From assembly GCA_039000515.1 (NCBI GenBank), contig JBCFYV010011135.1, positions 31,649,876 through 31,713,875 of the forward strand: DNA of 64,000 nt. The letters are read 5' to 3'. The notes below the pieces were generated by a model that was not told where the DNA came from, made no database searches, and was given only the letters and a program-made list of their open reading frames with translations. Each line of letters begins with the position of its first letter. Within the stretch, counting starts at the first letter, position 1. This DNA is from Timema cristinae. Taxonomy: Eukaryota > Arthropoda > Insecta > Phasmatodea > Timematidae. This document shows, piece after piece, positions 23,460-32,431 of the stretch. Made by a program: the position numbers and the translations under genes.

Positions 23460-23950
23460 CCTATTTTGTATATTTTGTTTGAAGATAATTTTATTTATCA
23501 GATATTATGACTGAGTCATTTATAAATGAGCTTGAAATAAGTTAAGGCATTATTAATTGTGGAGTTGTACTGTATAGGGAGGTACACAATTTTGTATTTA
23601 TTATATTTATCTTATACTTGTTGGACCCACTTATTATTATTATTACTATTATTAGCACCGCGTTCGGGTTATACGCACTTACGCTAAAGTGTAATGGTAG
23701 GGTGATTGTGATATGAAATGGAGGACCTACAGTTTAACGTGGGATCCGAACCACGGTGGAGACCTGGCATTCCACACATTCACAAGTTGTGATTAATACA
23801 CGTCTTGTCAGAGGTGAAGGAAGGGTTTGGTAATCAGATAAATCTGTGCCGGCACCGAGGAGGCACATTACTAACCTATAAACTAGCATAAAGCTATAAC
23901 AAACACAACACCCAGACCCCCGGCCGTTATTTCATTTGTTCATTTGGCCG
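23460..23950. repeat. Dispersed repeat Ra, copy 2 (interrupted)
   Basis: Homologous to 4430-4790. An S1 SINE splits it after the TTGGACCCAC block. The ATTACTAACCTATAAACTAG block continues on the far side. Confidence 0.5.
23632..23867 (-). repeat. S1 SINE, reverse, head missing
   Basis: Starts with the (TTA)n tail and GCACCGCG, runs through the S1 body and stops at CTGTGCCGGCACCGAGG, so most of the tRNA-like head is lost. It is inserted in repeat Ra. Confidence 0.75.
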
Positions 23951-23957
23951 ACGCTAA

Positions 23958-24125
23958 AGGAATAAGGATGCTAGAAATTAGTGGAAATTGTGTGAGGGAA
24001 GAGACGGAAACTATTTAGGAAAAAAAAAAACTCGATACGCCCAACTGGGATTCCAACCCCCGATATCTCGGTCACTCGGCATTCTAGCATGTTGCGAGCG
24101 TGACAACTTAGACCATATAACCATT
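23958..24125 (-). repeat. S2 SINE, reverse fragment
   Basis: Contains GTGGAAATTGTG.., an ACTATTTAGGAAAA block, GGGATTCCAACCCC (B box, reverse) and the TTAGACCAT head block. The 3' end is lost. Confidence 0.55.
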
Positions 24126-24496
24126 GATGCAGGTATTTTAAAGTAGGTCTTCACTAAAGTTTTGTTACCAGTAAGTCAGTTTTGTTATGCACTGCACGAT
24201 AGATACCCCTTGCAACAACACTCGTGACAGCACGGAGAGTTACTTAGTCTGGGGGAACCCCGAGCGGTAATGGGTTGGAATTCTGAAGGATTAGGTGGGA
24301 GTGAACAATCAAGTGATGTTAAACATCATCATCAAGTGTTTCCAGCCCGTGGCTGGGTCTGTTTAATAAAATGCCTCCATTTTCCTCTCTCCTTCCTTAA
24401 TTTGCTTCCATTCTTCTCCTCTCACTTGAACACTTTCTGTTATCTGCTATTCCCATCTTTTTCTTGGTCTACCTTGCTGTATTTTTTTCCCACATA

Positions 24497-24645
24497 CAGT
24501 AGCCCCATGGCTTCTTTGGGGCTGACTGACAGCTTTGAAAAGTTACCAGACAAATTATGTATCCCTACGCCGAACCATATGATCTGCAAAAAAAACATGT
24601 GTTTAGCAGCTGTCAGACAGCACCAAAGAAGCCGTGGGGCTACTG
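24497..24645. mobile_element. MITE M1 (TA target, CAGTAGCCCC ends), 149 bp
   Basis: TIRs begin CAGTAGCCCCATGGCTTCTT and end with the complement ..GGGGCTACTG, flanked by TA on both sides. This fits Tc1/mariner-type non-autonomous elements. A longer copy is at 36171-36393. It is absent from the homologous site upstream of gene B. Confidence 0.8.
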
Positions 24646-24902
24646 TACTATATCTCAATTATTATTTTTTGGTATTCTTTCATGTTCTCCATCTTAATTA
24701 CTTTAAATAATAGTGTAGAAACCCACATCGGTTGTCGTCGGGTCAAAATCTTAATGTTTTATATATTGAATTGGCTGTTATGGGGAAATAAGGGTTTAAA
24801 TCCCAGTTGGATATAATTAGGGTGATTTTTCATTAGGTAATAGTTTCTCACTACTCTTCCTCAAAAATTCGGCTACATTATCTCTGTATTTATTACTTTC
24901 TT

Positions 24903-25110
24903 ACCCTCCTCGGTAGAGTAGTTAGCTAACGTGCTAGTTTCGTGTTAAGCTAGACTGCAGAGTATGGGGAGATCGAGGTTTGAAGTTCGGTTAGGTGAAC
25001 TGGGAGTGGTTTTTCAAAAATGTTTTTCCACTCTCCCTCCACACAAATGCAAGCTCACTTCTTCCATATTCAACCTTCCCATTTTCTAACCCATTAGCGT
25101 ATTATTACTT
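24903..25110 (+). repeat. S2 SINE (GTGGCGTAG type), forward
   Basis: Head GTAGAGTAGTTAGCTAACGTG, B-box region GATCGAGGTTTGAAGTTCG, S2 body CTCTCCCTCCACACAAATGC. Flanking TATTACTTTcTTA / TATTACTTTgTTA may be the duplication. It is absent from the B 5' flank. Confidence 0.7.
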
Positions 25111-25270
25111 TGTTAATCCCTAAGTTAACATTTTAGCGTAAATATTGTATGTGTTTAACCAGAATGTGTACTAAGATGCGGCAGGGGAAAAAAATTGTTT
25201 GTAATAAACTTTTTTTTATCTCATTACTAACATGTGTATTTGTTTTTTGCAGTCAAACGTGCGTTGTTTG

Positions 25271-25312
25271 ATGTACAATACTGAAACCCAAAATGGAGGA
25301 CAGCTTCACTAA
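25271..25312 (+). promoter_or_regulatory. uORF overlapping the gene C start
   Basis: An upstream ATG 22 bp before the C start codon opens a 13-codon frame (MYNTETQNGGQLH) that ends inside the main reading frame. Gene D has an equivalent uORF (52707-52763, also containing ETQNGG); B has none. A translational role is inference only. Confidence 0.35.
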
Positions 25313-25370
25313 TGAAGCGCAGCAAATTTCTGAAACTTTTATCAAGCAAGAGATTGACTCAGAACATGAG
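25293..25370 (+). CDS. Gene C exon 1 (coding part), start codon
   Basis: ATG in CCAAAATGGAGG, 26 codons (MEDSFTNEAQQ.., ending IDSEHE), donor GAG|GTGGGC. Nine bases further a second donor, GGG|GTAATA, corresponds to the donor used in gene B. Using it would add Val-Gly-Gly without changing phase. The 9-nt GTGGGCGGG is an insertion relative to B. Confidence 0.8.
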
Positions 25371-28300
25371 GTGGGCGGGGTAATATTTTGTTTTTAAGTT
25401 AAGAACTAGTGACTTTGCTAAACTTCAGGATAGTTGTCAAAACTAAATTTTTTTTTTTTTTTTTTCCAAAAATAATACCTTTTTTATCAGCTTAACAAAA
25501 ATGTCTTCACCCAAATGTTTATTTCCGGTTAGTAAATAATACCCCTACGACATTAATTTTTTTCCCACCAGCCCTTGCTTCTACTCAAACATAACAATGA
25601 AAACTATTTTTTTTAAAAAGCTATACTTATAACTAATTGTTGAGTTAGAGACCTTTAGCTCTAAAGTCTTATCCTACATAATACTCACCTTTCAAAAATA
25701 AAAATCTTATTTTTATCTTTAAAAGAAACATAATCCTAGTTTTTTTTTTCTCCATTACTGTTTCCAGCCCGTGGTCTGGATCAGTTTTTTTAATCCACTA
25801 CCGGCTTGCTTATGTCTTATATTATAACTTATGGTGCAGCAGAAGGGAGCGCGAGTAATTTTAGTTTTTATATTATTACATATTTTTTTGCCAAAATAAA
25901 TCAAATATTTCTCCAGTAGCAACGTAGAGATTAGTTTTCTTCACACGGTGATATCAACAGATCTTGAATATATGTCAAGGTGTCCTGGAATTCGGTCAGA
26001 ACTTTTTCTCTTTATTTAAAAAGGTCTGACCAAATTCTAGAGCACCCTTGACAGATATTCAAGATCTGTTGATATCACCGTGTAAAGAAACTAATCTCTA
26101 CGTTGATACTGGAGAAATATTTGATTTATTTTGGACAAAAAATTTCATTTCTGTAAAAATACTTGCGCTCCCTTCTGCTGCATCCTAAGACTAGGACAAC
26201 ACAACATCCAGTCCCCCGGCTTTAATTTATCACTTAATGGGTAAACCCACATTTCTCCAGTGATACATTTTCCGACCATGCTGAGAATCGAACCCGGGAC
26301 CCTTAGCTCAGTAGGCAGACATGCTACTGGTTGAGCTGATGTGTCGACTTGTTTGAAAATTAATGGCTTAGTCTTTTTGTCATGTAATATGTACCATTGG
26401 CATTTGTTGGGCTGCTAATGCAAATTTTTTTTGACCCTCATAATCTGGGAGGAGGATTTCAATTAAAAACTCTATAGTAGATAAAATATTTCTCAAATGA
26501 AAGTGTAAAACTTTCCTTCAATTGAAGATTTAATTATAAACATCATTTTTTTTGTATATACTTTTTCGTTATTTGTGGGTCCCCTTGGGAATTTTCGGTC
26601 ACTAAATATTTACGTGCCCTTTTTGTTTAGGGGCTATATACTTGCGAAATCTCAACCTCCAATTCTTCTGGTGTTTGGTTTTTTATTTTATTTTTTTACT
26701 TAGTAGGCATATTTTTTTAAAAAAAATATGGGGGTTCCCCATGGAAATTTTCGGCCACCACGGATTCTTGTATTCTTTGGGGGTGAGGGACTATCTGCCT
26801 GAAAGATTTCAGCTTCCTTTTTATTCTGGAATTTAAGATTTTTCAATTTTGATAATTTGAAGGGGGGAAAATAAAGTTTGGTGACCCCCATAGGAATTTT
26901 GGGTCACCATATACTCCTGTACCCTTTTGTGTTTGAGGCTATTTGCCTACGAAATTCCAGATTGCTAAGTATTCTGGCTTTCGAGATTTTTTCACCTGTA
27001 CAGAGAAACTGGTTATTATTTAGTCGAGACAATTATATATTATGGGGTGTTTTTTTTTTTCAGGCCGAGATGCACGCTCCAGAATTTGTAAATATGGCAA
27101 TTAAAACTGAAATACTTGAAAGCTGTGAGCCAGAATCGTTGGAGGACAATCATGAGGTATCCCATACTGAACGTAAACAGGGTTAAACAGACCTGGAAAT
27201 ATCCGGGGTAAATTATTTAAAAGTCACTGGAATTATCCAGAAATTGTCACGATTATTTGCCGATTATTTTTATTTATTTTTAGCACCACATCTTACTACC
27301 AGTTTGAGTTATTATGCCTATGAACTAATTAAACTAATGTGTTAGGGATTAGGAAGGCTGAATTTAGGGAATGTGTACATACATTTGCATGGTAAAGAGA
27401 GTGGAAAACCATTTTGGAAAAATCGCCCTCAGTACACCCGACCGGGTTTGAACCCCGATGGTGACCTGGTGGTCTAGGGGTAAGGTGTCAGACTTCTGTG
27501 CTGGCGGCAGGGGTTCAATCCTCGGTCCCTGACACAAATTTATCTGATTACCAAACCCTTCCTTCACCTCTGACAAGAGTGTATTAATCACAACTTGTGA
27601 ATGTGTGGAATGCCAGGCCTCCACCGTGGTTCGGATTCCACGTTAAACTGTAGGTCCTTCATTTCATCTCACAATCACCCTACCATTACACATTAGCGTA
27701 AGTGCGTATAACACGAACAGGTAGTAAGACGCGGTGCTAATAATAATAATTGAACCCCGATCTCCCCGTCATCGGTAGTCTAATCTATTGCGAGAGTAGC
27801 TCCTTAGACCATGCCGCAACCGAAGCAGGTCAGCAATCGATTTATTCAATAATTTTTTGAACAAAAATAAAACTTTTTTTTACCATATCTATGTGTTTTT
27901 TTATTTATCTTTCCTAGATGATAACTTAACTAGTTTGTAAAAACTAATTTGTTAATTTCTCTTCACCTCTCCTCGTTATTTTGACTTTAAAATCCCTTTA
28001 TTATTCAAAATTAAAACATGATCTTGTTTAATCAATGGTCACACATTCTTAGGCGTCATTCACACAATGCCCTATATCTCTGGGGACACGATTGGGGTTC
28101 GAATCCTGGCCAAGTTTACTGAAGAGATTTTCCACCCTCTCTTTGAGCAAATGCAGGTACATTTCTTATATATGTCTTCTTCATCCTTACTCTGTTAGTA
28201 TAAATATGTGAATAGAAAGACTCGCTTTGGTGGCTGCATAGTCCAAGGTGTTACTCTCACAATAGATCAGACTGACAAAGACAGAAAGATCCTAGGGTTT

Positions 28301-31300
28301 GATAGCGGCTGGGTGCACTGAGGATGGTTTTTCCACTCTCCTTCCACACAAATGCGAGGACACTTCCTATAAATGTTATCTTCATAATATTTAACACAGT
28401 GTTAATTAGTACTTAAGCATATAACCTGAAGACCTGGTGCATAAAAATAAAAATATTTGCATCAAAACTTAAGTTAATTTACATTCAAGAAATATTAGTG
28501 TTTTAAAAAATATATATAATTCTATTACATTTTTCACGACATTATTCTTATATTTTCACGTATGTATTTAATTATTTCTAATTCCAGGTTTGTTACGAGA
28601 AAGCATCTCTCGTCAACGACCCTATTAAGAAAGAAGTGTCTGATCACGACTCTAACGACATGATAACGGGTCTTCCATCTTGTAGTTTGCCTCCGATCTT
28701 TGAAGACATCAAGGTACTGTGATGGTTCTTCGTTAAAATAATATCTTGTAGTTACAGTGTGAGAATGTCTTTACAACTGCATCTTTCTAGAGGGCGGGAA
28801 TAAAATAACCATTGTTTGGTTCAGGGTTAATGACAAGGGGTATCACGGGTTGGACGACAAGCTTAGAATCACACGGTTGGACGACAAGGTGGAATCACAG
28901 GGTTGGATGACAAGGGGGAATCACAGGGGTTGGACAACAAGGGTGGAATCACGGGGGTTGGATGACAAGGGGGAATCACGGGGTTGGACGAACAAGGGTG
29001 GAATCACAGGGGTTGAACGACACAGGTGGAATCACAGGGGTTGGACAACAAGGGTGGAATCACGGGGTTGGATGACAAGGGGGAATCACGGGGGTTGGAC
29101 GACAAGGGGGGAATCACGGGGGTTGGATGACAAGGGTGGAATCACAGGGGTTGGACAACAAGGGTGGAATCACAGGGGTTGGACGACAAGGGGGAATCAC
29201 AGGGGTTGAACGACACGGGTGGAATCACAGGGGTTGGACAACAAGGGGGAATCACGGGGTTGGATGACAAGGGGGAATCACGGGGTTGGACGACAAGGGG
29301 GAATCACGGGGGTTGGATGACAAGGGGGGAATCACAGGGGTTGAACGACAAGGGGAATCACGGGGTTGGACGACAAGGGTGGAATCACAGGGGTTGGACG
29401 ACAAGGTGAATCACGGGGTTGGATGACAAGGGGAATCACGGTTTGGACGACAAGGTGGAATCACGGGTTGACGACAAGGGTGGAATCACAGGGGTTGGAC
29501 GACAAGGGGGGAATCACAGGGTTGGACAACAAGGGTGGAATCACAGGGGTTGGACTACAAGGGTGGAATCACAGGGTGCATGATAAGAAAATAAATTTAA
29601 AAAAAAAACAATTTGGAAAACATGGCTATATCAAAATCTAGTCAAGTCGATAATTATTTTCTGAATTATCAAGGCACAGAACAACTTGACAACCCACCTG
29701 GGTGGCGTAGTTAGCTAACGTGCTAGTTTCGTGTTGAGCTAGACTGCCGAGGATGGGCAGATCAAGGTTCAAATCTCATTTCTTAAAAAACTTTATTTTG
29801 AAAAACAACAAAACATGATTATTGTTACTATATGAACGCCACACATAATAATTTTTGCAAAAAAGCGCCATCCTTTAACGTTTTCATGCCACTCGACAAA
29901 GCACTTTGCTGAAGAACACGTTTGACAGAAAAAAAAAAGGGGGCGAAGAGTTTTTTGTGGCTGAAAGTTTCTGCAATGTTTTGAGAAAAGCAACACAATC
30001 TATACTGGCGGGTTTGTATTATTAATATTGTACACTAGTTGTTGTTTTTTTTTTGTCAGGCTATTACCTCTACTTTTTTTTTTTCTGTAACTTATTTTCA
30101 TTCGGTTGGGAAGCTATCTCTCCATTGTCGCCATCATATCATGGAGGCTTTGGAGTTGAACTGCCATTTGGTCGGGCCTAATCTGTTTTGTTGGATTATA
30201 GTTTCCTTTTTAGGCAAATTAGGTATATGATAACTACTCATTATGTTTTTAATTGGGAGATCATATGTTGATGGTAGTTGACTCTGTAAGATCCGTCACC
30301 AGCTCCGGTGGTCAAACGGATTAAGGCTTCACTCTCGTGTTAGACTGGCTCGATGAAGACGGGAGATCGGGTTCAAATACCAGTCATGTATACATAGGGT
30401 GTTTTTTTTTCCTTAACTCTACATCCACACGAATACGGACATTACCTCTAAAACGTTTCCTTCCTCATCCTGACCCCATTAGAGTAATTATATACACATA
30501 TATAACCGAAACAGGTGGTAAGACACTGTGATTAAAAAAAAAAAGTAAATTCTGTCAACTTTGAAATAACTCACTTTTGTCGAAACGCGTATGAATTAAC
30601 TAGCTAATTAATATTAATTAATTAATATGTAAGACGGACTGACCAGTACGTCTGCACTAATCGAAGGTGCAAAGGTATTTCATAATAGTTAGGGAAATTA
30701 TAATTCTGAGTAAATTAAGGGAAAATTTATATGTAGCTAAAATAGATTTAGTATATTTGCGAACAACATTTAATAACAAAAGTCCGACACCTTAGCTCAG
30801 TAGGTAGAGTGGCTGCCTACTGAGCTGATAGTCCCGGGTTCGATTAATGGCCGGGGATTGAACGCTGTTTTTGTTCTAGTCTTAAGTTAGATTATAAACA
30901 TATGAAGCTACGACAGGCCTAGCAAAGCCGGTAGTGTAAAATATTTGGTGTGAATAAAAAACTGACCACAGACTGGAAACAGTAATGGATGGAAAAAATT
31001 TAAAATCATTTAACATATCGAAGTGTGATCCAACAAAATTGTTGCATTTATTTAATAAACTTTAGACCTGACTCGGAAGAGATAATGTACAGGTGCTATG
31101 AACTTATAATAATAAAAAATTAAGGAAATATTTAACGTGTAAAAAAAATCTAGGAATTATATAACTATAAGAGCATAATTATTTTATGTCTTATTCTGGC
31201 AAGAGGTTAACCCACGCTTGTACATTTCCTGGAAGTCAAGAGTATTGGGTTTCCATCCTGCTGAGAGTAGCATATATCTCATATAGCTTGCATCCTGTTG

Positions 31301-32396
31301 AGGGCAAGCACGGTGCGACCGATGGACCTTCCTGGCTGGTGGGATAGCGAGATCAGCAAGTTTAGGTGATAGGATAACACTTTGTTTAGTGTTTGGAGCC
31401 ATCCGGCGTGTATGAGAGTCCGACGAAGGGAGTTAAAATGTGATCTGGTGGTTCACCCCCGTCGGAGGGTCGATCGCGGGTCTAAAGGAAGGTTTGCGAG
31501 TCCCACTATCGTGTCTGCTCTCTCGTCACGAAGATCTACCTAGTTACTTATGTAGTAGATTAGTCATCTGAATAGATTAATAAGTATACATTATTGGACT
31601 AACACTCGAGCCTCACTCCCCACGAACCACCCATTCCAACCCTTACCGCTCGGGTCCATCCCAACCATGTAAGTCCCTACGGTGCCGCGGTAGTGTTGTA
31701 GTTAGGGTTAGCTACCGGACACCTATATAAAACTGGGGAAGTTATAGCACTAAAATAATTTGATTTTATAAAAAGTTAGATGTCGTAGTCATTTAAAAAT
31801 TGACCGCTAAGAGGCATGAGGTACACAATAATGTATATTTCATGTCGAAAATTGGACTTTGACGTTAGAAAGAAACTTTATTATCTGTCTCTCTAACGTC
31901 AACTGTCCAGCAACTACTTGAATGAAAGAGTAGTGGCTACAGTATAAAAGCTGAGATTAACAAGCAAAGGGTTTTTTTTTGTGCTGACATCATGACACCC
32001 TTTATCTGCATAAGTTGGTACTATCCTTGCGAACAGACGGTGATTGCTCAGTCAGTATGGCAAGCTAGCGCCATGAGGTTGATTTTTTTTAACTTATTGG
32101 TTTTTTTAATGTACTACACCTTATTACGGGCTATCCACATATTTATACTAATTTATTAAGAATGAGGAAGGTATAATTTAGTGTTAAATGTATCCACATT
32201 TGTATGGAAGTAAAATGGAAAAAAACTATTATTAAAATGCACTTTTAGTAGACCCAACCTGTATTTGAACCCTGATTTCCCCATTATCGGCAGTTCAGTC
32301 TAGTGTGAGAATGACACCTTTGACTGTTTGACCACTGTAGCGGATATGACTTGATGAAAATATTCATATCATGTGTAAGATTTTTTTAAACTAAAC

Positions 32397-32431
<35 letters not shown>

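Larger units (their letters stand above)
24318..25252. repeat. Duplicated 5' flank of gene C
   Basis: Homologous to 5745-6242 upstream of gene B. It is longer only because of two later insertions, a MITE (24497-24645) and an S2 SINE (about 24903-25110). It ends at the TTTTTTGCAG acceptor at 25243-25252, matching 6233-6242. Confidence 0.7.

Noticed and set aside
24270..24710. A 146-codon open frame upstream of gene C
   Set aside because: It runs through a MITE and the duplicated 5' flank, and the homologous B region has no such frame.
28850..29641. Three overlapping long open frames rich in Trp, Gly and Asp
   Set aside because: They are translations of the 28-bp minisatellite in successive frames and lie in a gene C intron.
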